Assembly: GCF_023195755.1 (NCBI RefSeq)
Contig: NZ_CP096203.1
Location: forward strand, 3,038,001-3,102,000
Origin: Chryseobacterium nepalense
GTDB taxonomy: Bacteria > Bacteroidota > Bacteroidia > Flavobacteriales > Weeksellaceae
DNA: 64,000 bases
Direction of reading: 5' to 3'
Position 1 is the first letter of the stretch; each line of letters begins with the position of its first letter. The position numbers and the translations under genes were made by a program. The notes under the pieces were generated by a model. The model had not been told where the DNA came from and searched no databases. It saw nothing but the letters and a program-made list of their open reading frames with translations. This document shows, in pieces, positions 1-8,965 of this stretch.

Positions 1-1827
1 TTTCAGGAATTCGATCACGGCTTTTAACGTATTGGAAAGCTCCAGTGTTAAACCTTTGTCAGAAATTGTTTTAATATTCGTTTCCTCTCCTTTATAATTT
101 ACCTTCAGATTTCCTAATTTCTGGGAATAACTGAAAATGTCAAAATTCCCGCGGCAGAGAATGGTAATGTCTGAAAATCTGAAACCATTATCCAGACTTT
201 CCTGGATATCTTTCCGCATTCTTTCAGAAGTATCATTATAAAAATCTTCATTCGTAAGATTTTCAATTAAATTTACTTTTACACGACCTTCCATTGAAGA
301 TCTCGGAGTCTGTTCTGCGTCTGTCCCGAAAATATTCTTATGCTCTTCTTCTAAGATATCAGAATGAAAGCGATATAGATCATTATTGAAACGGACTATA
401 TTCTTAGCGCTCCGCCAGTTATCTTTCAGCACCAGAAGTTCGGCTTCCTTGGGAGTAATTTCTTTTTTGTTGATAATATCAAGCATCAGTTTGCTTTCTC
501 CGCCCCGGAAACGGTAAATACTCTGTTTCGGATCTCCAACCAAGGTAAACGAAGTATTTTCAGTAGAGATGGAATGGTCTCTCAGCGGAAGGAAATTCTG
601 CCATTGAAGCTCGGAGGTATCCTGAAATTCATCAAAAAAATAGTGCTGAAACTGGGATCCTACCTTTTCATAGATGAAAGCAGACGGCTCATTTTTAAGA
701 TTTTCGTTGATCAGAATATTGAATTTGCTTAATAGCACAAGATCATTTTCCTGTTCAATTTTTCTCAGCTCATCCTGAATATCTTTATTTACTTTCAGTG
801 GTAAAAGTGCGGAAAGGATTTTCTCTTTTTTCTGTGTTTCAATATAAAGAAGAATCAGCTGCATCCTGTTTTCAAGAAGCTGATCAAGAATTTCTAAAAT
901 ATCACCTTCCTTGTGTTTTGATTTTGAAGAAGCACCTTTACGGTAATTATTGACAACGGATTCCTCTGCAGTGGTAGGAAAAGGAAAACCCGTTCTTTTT
1001 TGCTGGTAAAAATCTAATACTTTAGTGAAAAATCCGCCGATTCCATTTTTGCCCTGCGCGAAATCTTCAATCTCAATACCTTTCGACCTGAATAATTCTA
1101 TCGATTTTGCGGCAAGATCACTCGCCTGTTTTTTGTTTAATACAATCTCTTTACGAAGCGTATTTTTAATATTTTCGTAATTCGTGCTGTCGAAGTCTTT
1201 ATTGTTTTTCAGATGTTCATAATGAATATCCTTTACAAATTCTTTCGCAGAATCATACAGGTTTTTATTTAAATTAATTCTTTCATTATTCTCAAGGCTG
1301 TAATCCACATAATCCATGAACGATTCGGAAATCACTTCATTTTCCCCGATCTGGTCAAGCATTTTATCCACGGCTTCAATAAGGAAGGGCTCGGCTTCAA
1401 TTTCAAGATTAAAATTTTTAGCCAGACCCAATTCATAAGAAAAGCTTCTTACAAGTCTGGAGTTGAAACGGTCTATAGTTCCGATATTCAGAGTAGAATA
1501 ATTATGAAGAACATAATCCAGCAGTTTTTTTGCACGGATATGAAGTTCATCAATGGTAATCTTAATGCCTTCAAGTTCAAATGCTTTCTGGATATTTTTC
1601 AGATCACTATTTTCCGCGAAATCATCCGACGAGAAATTTCCCAGCCAGCTCAGGATTCTTTCTTTCATTTCGTTGGCTGCCTTGTTGGTAAAAGTGAGTG
1701 CCAGAATATTCCTGATCGATTGCTGTTGATTAGGATACCGGAGACAGATCATCAAAAGCCGCTGCACCAGCGCATAGGTTTTCCCCGAGCCGGCTGAAGC
1801 ATTGATAACGGTATAAGAATTTTGCAT
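1..1827 (-). CDS. UvrD/AddA-like ATP-dependent helicase-exonuclease, N-terminal part (cut by left window edge)
   Basis: Reading the minus strand from an ATG at 1827 gives 609 codons without a stop, so the gene continues beyond base 1. The protein opens with a Walker A motif (ASAGSGKT, about residues 10-17), has a DEFQDT Walker B/helicase motif near residue 399 and a GDPKQSIYRFRGG motif near residue 430. These are superfamily 1 UvrD/RecB/AddA hallmarks. The length before motif II and the wording of the motifs fit the RecB/AddA branch of Bacteroidota, which acts with an AddB-like partner in double-strand break resection; the C-terminal nuclease domain would lie outside the window, so nuclease activity cannot be shown here. 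The start is chosen because the Walker A lies at the very N-terminus, as is usual in this family. Confidence 0.88.
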   Translation of the reverse strand, partial: MQNSYTVINASAGSGKTYALVQRLLMICLRYPNQQQSIRNILALTFTNKAANEMKERILSWLGNFSSDDFAENSDLKNIQKAFELEGIKITIDELHIRAKKLLDYVLHNYSTLNIGTIDRFNSRLVRSFSYELGLAKNFNLEIEAEPFLIEAVDKMLDQIGENEVISESFMDYVDYSLENNERINLNKNLYDSAKEFVKDIHYEHLKNNKDFDSTNYENIKNTLRKEIVLNKKQASDLAAKSIELFRSKGIEIEDFAQGKNGIGGFFTKVLDFYQQKRTGFPFPTTAEESVVNNYRKGASSKSKHKEGDILEILDQLLENRMQLILLYIETQKKEKILSALLPLKVNKDIQDELRKIEQENDLVLLSKFNILINENLKNEPSAFIYEKVGSQFQHYFFDEFQDTSELQWQNFLPLRDHSISTENTSFTLVGDPKQSIYRFRGGESKLMLDIINKKEITPKEAELLVLKDNWRSAKNIVRFNNDLYRFHSDILEEEHKNIFGTDAEQTPRSSMEGRVKVNLIENLTNEDFYNDTSERMRKDIQESLDNGFRFSDITILCRGNFDIFSYSQKLGNLKVNYKGEETNIKTISDKGLTLELSNTLKAVIEFLK

Positions 1828-1981
1828 TTCGATTGGAATTCAATGTGCAAGTTACTTAATTTTTAAGTGAAATTTTAACAAATTGAGCGGTTGATTTAAC
1901 AGTTTTAAAGCTATAAATCAAAAAGAAATGCTAAAACGCGTTAACTGTGGTTAAACTTCCCGAAATATTTAAAAATAATTA

Positions 1982-1989
1982 TAGTTTTG
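1982..1989 (+). promoter_or_regulatory. Candidate -7 box (TAnnTTTG type)
   Basis: TAGTTTTG matches the Bacteroidota -7 consensus TAnnTTTG and lies 19 bases before the GTG start at 2009. I do not see a clear TTTG -33 box about 19 bases upstream, so this rests on the -7 element alone. Confidence 0.4.
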
Positions 1990-2008
1990 CTCTAATAAAA
2001 AACTTTCC

Positions 2009-2746
2009 GTGAAAATTAAACTACTTTTTGTCTTATTTACCGTTCTTTTCATCAATATTCAGGCCCAGGATTATATTTTCGGGAAGGTGACTTCTGAAGA
2101 TAATAATGAAATTTCCGATGTTACGGTCATTAATATAAGGACTGACGAAAGAATTTCAACCAATCGCGACGGCCATTTTATGATATCCGGAAGAGCAGGA
2201 GATGAGCTTCGGTTTGTGAAAAACGGTTATGAAAGAGCCAACAGAAAAATCAATAAAGAAAACATCAGTGCACCTGTTAATGTTATGCTCATGAGATCGG
2301 CAACACTTATTGCAGAAGTAGAACTGAAAAAAGAAATTACAGGAGATCTTAAAATTGATTCCAAAAACCTTAACCCTCCAAAGAAAGTCCAGAAACTTAA
2401 GAGTGATCTTGCTGTCTACATGAAGCGAAAATCAGCACCTTCGGTTTTAGCACCGCGTGCGGGGGAATTTGTACAGCCGGTAACAAAAGGTGTATTTTCT
2501 CTGGGAAAAGTTAAAAACAAGTGGGATGATATGGATCTCCTGAATTACCTGCAGAATGCCCTTGGAACAGAGTTTTTTGAAGATCTTAAAATTGAAAAAG
2601 CACAGATACAGCATTTTATCCTTTATATACTGAGAACAGGTTTTGAAAGAAAAAATATCCTTAAATACGGCTATGTTACCGAAGCGGATCTGAACAGGTT
2701 TAAAAATGCTGTACTAAACAGAATCTCGGCCTATAAAACTCCCTAG
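2009..2746 (+). CDS. Secreted carboxypeptidase-like regulatory-domain protein (copy 1)
   Basis: A 245-residue protein with a GTG start followed by a clear signal peptide (MKIKLLFVLFTVLFINIQAQ). Right after it comes the pattern of a CarboxypepD_reg-like beta-sandwich (I-x-G-x-V-T-x-E-D...I-s-d-V-t-V-I-N, then D-G-x-F-x-I-S-x-x-x-G-D-E-L-R-F), about residues 22-95. The remaining 150 residues are mostly helical and unassigned. It is a paralogue of the next gene, with the same layout and a shared D-E-L-R-F-...-G-Y-E-R block. Such domains occur at the start of TonB receptors and in envelope proteins of Bacteroidota; here the domain stands without a barrel. Function unknown; periplasmic or outer-membrane location is inferred from the signal peptide. 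Confidence 0.75.
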   Translation: MKIKLLFVLFTVLFINIQAQDYIFGKVTSEDNNEISDVTVINIRTDERISTNRDGHFMISGRAGDELRFVKNGYERANRKINKENISAPVNVMLMRSATLIAEVELKKEITGDLKIDSKNLNPPKKVQKLKSDLAVYMKRKSAPSVLAPRAGEFVQPVTKGVFSLGKVKNKWDDMDLLNYLQNALGTEFFEDLKIEKAQIQHFILYILRTGFERKNILKYGYVTEADLNRFKNAVLNRISAYKTP

Positions 2747-2769
2747 GTTCATTATATATCTTAAAAGTA

Positions 2770-3546
2770 ATGAGAATCAAACTTTTAATTTTTGTAATAT
2801 TTCCTTTTCTCCATGTATTTTCACAAAAAACGATAGAAGGATCCATTACTGATGAAGACGGCGTTGCGCTTCCTGCTGTGATGGTCATGAATATCTCTTC
2901 AGAGAAAAGGACCTATACTGCCTTAGACGGAACTTTTTCAATCGAAGCAGCGCCTGAAGATGAATTACGGTTCATACGTTCCGGCTATGAAAGGTCTTCT
3001 ATACAGGCAAAATATCTTACAGAAAATAAAGCAACGATTAAACTGATAAGAATCGCTGAACAGATTGAAGAAGTAGAAATCGCCAACCTTACCGGCGATA
3101 TCAAAAAGGATTCCCGCGCGATGGCCAAAATCGATAAAGGAAAGTTGGTGGAAGATGCAGTAGGACTTACGCAACCTGTTGGGAAAATGAGGGAAACGCC
3201 GGCAGATATAAAACAGGTGTTACTTCCTATTTTGCTGGGAAATCTCAATATTCAGGGACTTTATGATGTTATTAGCGGAGATGCGAGGCGAATGAAAAGG
3301 CAGTATAAATATGATGACCTCCAGGAAGATATTGCATGGATTCGCGAAAGGGTGGAGGATGATTATTTCATCAAAGAAGGCATTCCCAAAGAAAGGATCT
3401 CCGAGTTTATTGAATTTTCATTTTTAGACAAACCACAGACAAGAGCTTTTGTAAGGGCTAAAAACCTCACAGGTGCTTTATCAAGAATGGAAGAATCTCT
3501 TCCGGTGTTCGTTGAAAGATTGAAGGAAAGTTCTGTCGGAAAATAA
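2770..3546 (+). CDS. Secreted carboxypeptidase-like regulatory-domain protein (copy 2)
   Basis: A 258-residue protein with a signal peptide (MRIKLLIFVIFPFLHVFSQ), then I-E-G-S-I-T-D-E-D-G-V-A-L-P-A-V, a CarboxypepD_reg-like start, and the D-E-L-R-F-I-R-S-G-Y-E-R block also seen in the upstream gene. The C-terminal half is charged and helical. It lies 23 bp downstream of copy 1 on the same strand, so the two are probably co-transcribed and arose by tandem duplication. The C-terminal parts have diverged far more than the N-terminal domains. Function unknown. Confidence 0.75.
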   Translation: MRIKLLIFVIFPFLHVFSQKTIEGSITDEDGVALPAVMVMNISSEKRTYTALDGTFSIEAAPEDELRFIRSGYERSSIQAKYLTENKATIKLIRIAEQIEEVEIANLTGDIKKDSRAMAKIDKGKLVEDAVGLTQPVGKMRETPADIKQVLLPILLGNLNIQGLYDVISGDARRMKRQYKYDDLQEDIAWIRERVEDDYFIKEGIPKERISEFIEFSFLDKPQTRAFVRAKNLTGALSRMEESLPVFVERLKESSVGK

Positions 3547-3559
3547 ATATGTTCAGATA

Positions 3560-4072
3560 TTAATGATACACAATATCGTAAATTTCATCTTTAATATCTT
3601 TTACATTCTCTGGCGTATAATTGGATAATAACCATAAATTAAGAGGTTTTTTACCCTTTCCGTAACTTGGCTGTACATACATTTCATCGATAAGGCGGAA
3701 GCCGTTTCTCTGATAGAAGGCATAGCGTCTTGCCGCATTTTCATTCACATGTTCCGGTTCTATTTCCAGGATTATTCTGGGATAGTTTTCAAAAAGATAT
3801 TTTGTAATATGTGAGCCGAGTTTCTGGTTTCTGAATTCTTCGAAAACTTCAAAATGTTCCACAAAAGTATAAGTGCTGAGTTCCCAAAGAATGAGGTACC
3901 CAATATTGTTTGATTCGTGGAGGACAGATAGGATTTTTACTTTAGGATTTGTAAACAAAGGAACCAGTTTTTCCCAGTCTCTTCGTTCGTTTTCACAAAA
4001 AGTGGTGCAGTATGAACCGTAAATCTGCTCAACTCTGTAATCTTCCGGGGAAGTAATCTGTAAAAATTCCAT
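3560..4072 (-). CDS. GNAT-family N-acetyltransferase
   Basis: A 170-residue protein with the GNAT acetyl-CoA binding signature R-N-Q-K-L-G-S-H (Q/RxxGxG/A type) at residues 81-88, preceded by the E-H-F-E-V strand and followed by a helix, then Y-x-R-x-G-F-R-L-I-D (residues about 123-132), the usual motif B region. The substrate cannot be read from sequence. It converges on the upstream gene and is followed closely upstream on its own strand by the PspC-domain gene (3 bp gap), suggesting one transcript with the DUF2851 gene. Confidence 0.8.
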   Translation of the reverse strand: MEFLQITSPEDYRVEQIYGSYCTTFCENERRDWEKLVPLFTNPKVKILSVLHESNNIGYLILWELSTYTFVEHFEVFEEFRNQKLGSHITKYLFENYPRIILEIEPEHVNENAARRYAFYQRNGFRLIDEMYVQPSYGKGKKPLNLWLLSNYTPENVKDIKDEIYDIVYH

Positions 4073-4075
4073 AGT

Positions 4076-4297
4076 TTAAAGATCAAAAACATTAGGTCTT
4101 CTGGTGATGAAAATATCTTTCACCCATAGTGTAAATGCCAGTCCGAGGTAAATCAGGAAGAAAAATCCTGCCGTAGCAAAAGTAGAGTAAATAAAAAATA
4201 CTCTGAGTTTGGATACCGGAATACCCAGTTTTGCGCCGGTTCTCGTAAGAACACCGAACCATTCTCTTTCCATTTTGTGGCGGATGTTATCTAGCAT
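4076..4297 (-). CDS. Small PspC-domain membrane protein
   Basis: A 73-residue protein made of a PspC domain: a short amphipathic N-terminus (W-F-G-V-L-T-R-T-G-A-K-L-G), then one hydrophobic membrane segment at about residues 33-57. PspC domains occur in the envelope-stress phage-shock system, but the small stand-alone Bacteroidota versions have no defined role and no pspA or pspB is visible nearby. It sits 1 bp from the DUF2851 gene and 3 bp from the GNAT gene, so the three are likely one operon. Confidence 0.75.
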   Translation of the reverse strand: MLDNIRHKMEREWFGVLTRTGAKLGIPVSKLRVFFIYSTFATAGFFFLIYLGLAFTLWVKDIFITRRPNVFDL

Positions 4298-4298
4298 T

Positions 4299-5564
4299 TT
4301 AAGATTCTTTTAAAAGTGTAAATCCAATACTGCAATTTAAGCAATTTTTTTGTACACAAAAATGATTGAAATGATAAATGAAACTTTGGCTTTCCAGGGA
4401 GCTGAGGATTTTTATATTCATTTTACTCCAACTGTCAATCACCGCGTTTTTTTCTGCGGGCAGATTTTTATAAAAAGCAAGGAGTTCCTCTGTAATTTCT
4501 TCATGGTGGTATCGGTGGTACGTATATTTCAGAGGCAGGATTGTGTTTAAGATGATAAGTTCTACAAAGTCTCTGCTCAATACTTTGGGTTGATGTACCG
4601 TGGAAATTTTTCCGAAGTTGAAATGATTGTCCCAATATTCCGAAGTTTTGATTTCTTTAAATAAACTGAACAATTCTTCTGCGGATTTTGCATAAATAAC
4701 TTTTGAAAATAAATTCTGGTGCTGATGATACAAATCCGCCAGCTGAGACAGACGCAGCGTGGGGAAATTAGGCGGACGCAGCCTTAAAAATTTAGGATGG
4801 ATTCTTACATCAGATATTTTAAATTTTGCTTTCAAAAAATCAAATTCCCTTTTCCAGATTTTTACTAATTCATCCTTCGGATCTTCCAGCCACCCCGCAA
4901 TCCCGAATAATAAAGCTTCAAGCTGCGTTTTGTTTTGGCGTACTTTAAGAACAATTGAAAATTCAATGCTTTCTGCAATTTGCCTGAATATCTCAGCATT
5001 GATCTTCAGTCCGAAAGAATAGGCAAGGCTGTGGAACAGAATGGCTTCAAAATTATTGTTGAATTTCTTCAGCTTTTTTTCAAGGTCTTCAGCTTTTTCA
5101 TTCAGTTTTTTCAGGATATTTTGTTCATGAAAACCAACAGGAATATGTTTTGGATTGAAGCTGCTTTCGCAGGCAATGAACTGATTTCCACTTAACAGCT
5201 TTTCATATTTCCAAAGCATACCCTCATCAATATGGTGTTTCAGTTCCAATGTCGGAATGTTTTTATTATTCAGTTCATCAATGTCCATGTTATGTTCATA
5301 AACGGCATGAAGGATAATGTTCTGATAATTCGGATCCTGGGAATGATTGTGGAAGATCCAGTCGGAAGATTTTATATGAAGTTCTATGTGTCCGGCTAAA
5401 ATAACGCCGCCGACTTTAATTTTAGCCTCTAAAAAATCCGGTCCGGAATCGGTGTTCCATTTCCCGAAGTCAATAATTTCAATGGGATTTCCTCCCATAT
5501 CCCTGAAGTCGAAATGTTTAAAGATCTTATGGTTCCAAAGATATTGGAGTAGCTTTTCAGTCAT
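4299..5564 (-). CDS. DUF2851 family protein
   Basis: A 421-residue protein recognised as DUF2851 from its N-terminal block (T-E-K-L-L-Q-Y-L-W, then G-P-D-F-L-E-A-K-I and G-H-I-E-L-H-I-K-S-S-D-W) and its Cys-containing C-terminus (C-x4-C-x2-C-S-I-G near residues 405-415). The family is common in Bacteroidota and has no established function. No signal peptide or membrane segment is visible, so it is probably cytoplasmic. The conserved D-F-x-E-A-K and E-x-H-I-K stretch resembles a nuclease-like core, but that is only an impression. First gene of the presumed DUF2851-pspC-GNAT operon. Confidence 0.8.
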   Translation of the reverse strand: MTEKLLQYLWNHKIFKHFDFRDMGGNPIEIIDFGKWNTDSGPDFLEAKIKVGGVILAGHIELHIKSSDWIFHNHSQDPNYQNIILHAVYEHNMDIDELNNKNIPTLELKHHIDEGMLWKYEKLLSGNQFIACESSFNPKHIPVGFHEQNILKKLNEKAEDLEKKLKKFNNNFEAILFHSLAYSFGLKINAEIFRQIAESIEFSIVLKVRQNKTQLEALLFGIAGWLEDPKDELVKIWKREFDFLKAKFKISDVRIHPKFLRLRPPNFPTLRLSQLADLYHQHQNLFSKVIYAKSAEELFSLFKEIKTSEYWDNHFNFGKISTVHQPKVLSRDFVELIILNTILPLKYTYHRYHHEEITEELLAFYKNLPAEKNAVIDSWSKMNIKILSSLESQSFIYHFNHFCVQKNCLNCSIGFTLLKES

Positions 5565-5606
5565 GAGTGTTTTTATGTTGTGCTAATTTAGGAAATTGTT
5601 GCTGAT

Positions 5607-5645
5607 AATAATAAAGCTGCCTTCTTTTGAGGCAGCTTTATTTTA
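5607..5645 (-). terminator. Rho-independent terminator after the 5643 gene
   Basis: A perfect 9-bp stem (5613-5621 with 5631-5639, core AAAGCTGCC) with a 9-base loop lies directly beyond the stop codon at 5643. Read on the minus strand it is followed by an A/T-rich tract, so it probably ends the three-gene cluster that starts at 8965. Confidence 0.65.
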
Positions 5646-6656
5646 TTTTGAAATCTTAATTTTTTTTAAGTCTATATTTATACGTTTTAGACCACCATTC
5701 ATCTTTATTTTTATTAGATCTTCAACATAGGTTCCCATTAATGGGACAGCTTTGTCACCTATCAGTCTATAATAAGGAGCTTCGTATTTTTGAAATCTTT
5801 CCGGATAATCCTCATCTATAGAAGGTATTGTATTTATTCGAATGAAAGAATCAAATTCTATCAATTGGGCTTTTATTGTTGTATCTTTTTTATAATCAGC
5901 ATAATTGTCAAATTTAAAAGGATCGCCCGGACTTGCCCATTTGCCGTCTTTTGTTTTATATACGTCAAAGAACTGATATTTTTCCTGATATAGCTTTCCG
6001 CAATATTCACCTACAAATAACAGTACTTTATCATAATATTCAATCATGGGCCTACCAAGGTGGCTGTTTGATGTAAATTCTATAGTATCATTGGGATAGT
6101 CACCATAAACTTCATCGATAATTCTGTACTTATATTTCATGCCTCCGCCATCTAATGTAACTACATTGCAGTAATAAGGATCTTCTTCATATTTTTTGGA
6201 TATTTGTTCTCCTACGAAGATATAAAAATTAGAAGGTTGCTTTTGTTCACAGGGAATGTAAGTAACGCATGGCTCCGGTTCAAGGTAAACTTTTATTTTT
6301 TTCGTTATAATATCTGCAACTTTATATTTTTGAGTAAAATATTTATAACTATAAAAATATAAAGTATCGGTAGGCTTAGCTTTTATTTCATAATTACCTT
6401 TTTTATCCGCCTGGGTAACATATTTTTTGTTTTTACAAAGATTTTGGTAAATATCTCCATCTTCACTCCAACTTTTAGTGGCAGTTCTCATATCTCTATA
6501 CTTTTTTAAAGTATCATTAACCACAATCATGACAAAATTTCGGTTCTTGGTGGTATCTCTTGCAATACTTTTTACGGTAACTTTCTGAGATTTATAAAAA
6601 GAGACAAAGAAGATTAAAAATAGAATAATAGTTCTTTTCTGAATATTTAATTTCAT
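5643..6656 (-). CDS. Secreted protein of unknown function (third gene of JAMM cluster)
   Basis: A 337-residue protein with a signal peptide (MKLNIQKRTIILFLIFF...SQ). An upstream in-frame ATG exists at 6680, but the ATG at 6656 gives the cleaner signal peptide. The mature protein starts with a beta-rich segment reading like a carboxypeptidase-regulatory repeat (A-D-K-K-G-N-Y-E-I-K-A, D-T-L-Y-F-Y-S) and then has unassigned mixed sequence with several Cys (C-x4-C-x-Q). I do not recognise the family. It is the last of three same-strand genes for exported proteins and ends at a terminator. Confidence 0.6.
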   Translation of the reverse strand: MKLNIQKRTIILFLIFFVSFYKSQKVTVKSIARDTTKNRNFVMIVVNDTLKKYRDMRTATKSWSEDGDIYQNLCKNKKYVTQADKKGNYEIKAKPTDTLYFYSYKYFTQKYKVADIITKKIKVYLEPEPCVTYIPCEQKQPSNFYIFVGEQISKKYEEDPYYCNVVTLDGGGMKYKYRIIDEVYGDYPNDTIEFTSNSHLGRPMIEYYDKVLLFVGEYCGKLYQEKYQFFDVYKTKDGKWASPGDPFKFDNYADYKKDTTIKAQLIEFDSFIRINTIPSIDEDYPERFQKYEAPYYRLIGDKAVPLMGTYVEDLIKIKMNGGLKRINIDLKKIKISK

Positions 6657-6697
6657 AACTTTTATATAAAAACCGTCCAAAAACGGTTTACAATTAT

Positions 6698-7204
6698 TTA
6701 TTCAGAGTAATCCTCACTATCATATCCTTTAACTCCCGTAAACTCTATTTTCTCTATTTTCATATTAGAAAAAAATTGAGCTACATTGGGATCCCAAACC
6801 GCATGATACTGTTCCATTAAACTTTGTACCTGAGGAAATGGAATTTCATTTTCAAAGGTTATTATTACTAATGGATATTGAAAAGAATTCTTAGATGAAA
6901 CTCTAAGCATAGCCATATCAACAAAAAATAACTTTAGAACATAATATTTATTGCTGGACGATATTTTCGTATCATATATCCAACCGTTAGGCTGAACATT
7001 TTTATTAAGCATCTCATTTTGTAAGCTTGAAAAGTTTTGGTTGTAAAACTGTATTTTATTTGGGATAATACCGTTTAATTTTGGAACGACATCATTATAA
7101 TGGTTAATATAGTCTGTTGCTGTTTGAGCTTTGCAATTAAGCAGAAATAATATGTTCGTAACAAATGTTACCTTTAAAATGATCTTTATTATTGTTTTTT
7201 TCAT
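6698..7204 (-). CDS. Predicted lipoprotein of unknown function (second gene of JAMM cluster)
   Basis: A 168-residue protein whose N-terminus (MKK... then F-L-L-N-C-K) looks like a lipoprotein signal with the Cys near residue 24. The mature part is a small alpha/beta domain with no motif that I recognise; the C-terminus is acidic (D-S-E-D-Y-S-E). It starts 15 bp after the stop of the JAMM lipoprotein gene and is followed 41 bp later by another secreted protein. The size and position would suit a partner or inhibitor of the upstream peptidase, which is inference only. Confidence 0.6.
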   Translation of the reverse strand: MKKTIIKIILKVTFVTNILFLLNCKAQTATDYINHYNDVVPKLNGIIPNKIQFYNQNFSSLQNEMLNKNVQPNGWIYDTKISSSNKYYVLKLFFVDMAMLRVSSKNSFQYPLVIITFENEIPFPQVQSLMEQYHAVWDPNVAQFFSNMKIEKIEFTGVKGYDSEDYSE

Positions 7205-7219
7205 AGTGCTTATTATTTA

Positions 7220-8965
7220 TTATGGACATTTAGAGATTATTAATTTTTCATCTATTACACCATTAGCAAGAGTTATTTCGTTTAGAGAAATTTGTAATTT
7301 CTTTAAATTACCATTGCTATCTGCTTTCGCTAAACTTATTCCTGAATTAAAATGATCAAGAATGTATGCCATTGCTATAGCACGCTTATTATAATATTCT
7401 CCTGATACTATTGAATTAGCATAGTTATATGCGAAAATATATTTCACCTTTTCAAATTCTTTTCCAAGTTTAGTTTTCTCTTTTATGCTATGCGTTAAGG
7501 TGTCGTAGTTTTCACTTCTTGGAAAATCTGTCAAAAACTGGGCTGCAAGTGCAGGATCCGTAACTATAAGTGCATAGGTTTCATTATTTCCATTACTTAC
7601 TCCATATACCAAATTGAATTTAATAGTATTATTGCTGTTTATCATCCTTTCAAGCAAAGAAAACAAATCTCCGCCAGACGGACTTCCAGGCGTACCGGCA
7701 TGCGAGTGTGCAGAACCTATAGCTGTAGAGTTTTGCAGTTGATTAAATGGTGGAGATACCGAAGAAACATTTCCGGAAGCAGGATTGGTTGCTTCATACT
7801 CTCCTGAAGCTGTGTTTTGGCCTATAGCAACACCCCATTCTATATTATCATTTGCTTTATTCTCCAAAACCTGCTTTATTTTTTGCTGCCCTACAGGGCT
7901 TTTAAGAACCTGATTAACTTTATCAATAACCGGTTTTGTTTTTTTACAAGGGCTGTCTGCTGACAGATATTGATTATAAAACTCTTCCCACGTAGCATTA
8001 GGATGGTCCATAAAATATTGTACCGCTTCATTATGAAAATTCAAATTTTCTGTATTGTTGGCAATAGAATAATTGTTGAGGTAGCTCTCAATGATATTCT
8101 GGTAAATATCTACATGCTCATTTGCCCATTGTCGGTACAACGCTCCGGGAAGCTGTTCCCAAAAAAGATAAGCTCTCAATGCTCTTACATAGCCTGCATC
8201 GGTAGAAGGCGGTACATTAGGATCAAAAACATATCCGCTCGGGTCGGTAAGATATGCAGCAGAGCCACCCTCTGTAATAGGGTCTACAGGAGGAGGTGGA
8301 TTGGAAGGGTTTCCATTACTTGGTCCGCCAAAACCACCGGAGTTATCTCCACCTCCACTTCCTACACAAACAGTTAAGGTTTCCAGACAGCTCTCACATT
8401 TGTCGCATGCATCCCAGCTGCAACCGTTTTTACAATGCCATACACTCACGCTGTAAGAAGCCAGGCAGTCTTCATAACTTGAAGTTTTGGCAACCGCATT
8501 TTTGTGGGTGTGTTTCTGGGCTATGGAAGCCGCTTCCGAATCGTAATACACATAGGGAGTGTTCCCTATTATCCTTATAATAGAATAATGAAGCGTGCCA
8601 TCATTTCTCTTGCGGTATACCATATTATAGACATCCTGGGGATTGCCGAACAGAGAATAGATTCTAAAGGCATAGGTAGAAATATCCCCATTGGCTTTAA
8701 TACGGTTGATCGTTTCTGTATCAATGAGGAATCCCGAAAGTGGGTCGTCATGCTGACTGTTTTTTTGTGCGGTGTTTAGTGGAGAAATTACCTCTCCAAC
8801 TTTTTGAATCTGTGTTTCTTTTTGGAAAACAGAAAAGGAAATAATATCCTGATTTCTGTTTGCAGAGATTTCATTTAAAATATCCTGCTCATTTCTACAG
8901 GAAACAAGAGTGAGGAACACCGTTAATAAAAACAGCCATGAAATTTTCTTTCTCATCATTTGCAT
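7220..8965 (-). CDS. Lipoprotein with a JAMM/MPN+ metalloprotease domain
   Basis: A 581-residue protein. The N-terminus (M-R-K-K-I-S-W-L-F-L-L-T-V-F... V-S-C-R) is a lipoprotein signal; ATG codons at 8965 and 8956 are both possible. Next come an unassigned domain, a Cys-rich patch (W-H-C-K-N-G-C-S-W-D-A-C-D-K-C-E-S-C near residues 175-190), a Gly/Pro-rich linker (about 200-225) and a helical region. Residues 420-433 read H-S-H-x7-S-x2-D, exactly the JAMM zinc motif (H420, H422, S430, D433), with a suitable upstream glutamate at E376 in I-E-W-G-V-A-I-G. JAMM proteins cleave isopeptide or peptide bonds; the substrate of an exported, lipid-anchored one is unknown. The two downstream genes are also for exported proteins and are 15 and 41 bp apart, so a single operon is likely. 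Confidence 0.7.
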   Translation of the reverse strand: MQMMRKKISWLFLLTVFLTLVSCRNEQDILNEISANRNQDIISFSVFQKETQIQKVGEVISPLNTAQKNSQHDDPLSGFLIDTETINRIKANGDISTYAFRIYSLFGNPQDVYNMVYRKRNDGTLHYSIIRIIGNTPYVYYDSEAASIAQKHTHKNAVAKTSSYEDCLASYSVSVWHCKNGCSWDACDKCESCLETLTVCVGSGGGDNSGGFGGPSNGNPSNPPPPVDPITEGGSAAYLTDPSGYVFDPNVPPSTDAGYVRALRAYLFWEQLPGALYRQWANEHVDIYQNIIESYLNNYSIANNTENLNFHNEAVQYFMDHPNATWEEFYNQYLSADSPCKKTKPVIDKVNQVLKSPVGQQKIKQVLENKANDNIEWGVAIGQNTASGEYEATNPASGNVSSVSPPFNQLQNSTAIGSAHSHAGTPGSPSGGDLFSLLERMINSNNTIKFNLVYGVSNGNNETYALIVTDPALAAQFLTDFPRSENYDTLTHSIKEKTKLGKEFEKVKYIFAYNYANSIVSGEYYNKRAIAMAYILDHFNSGISLAKADSNGNLKKLQISLNEITLANGVIDEKLIISKCP

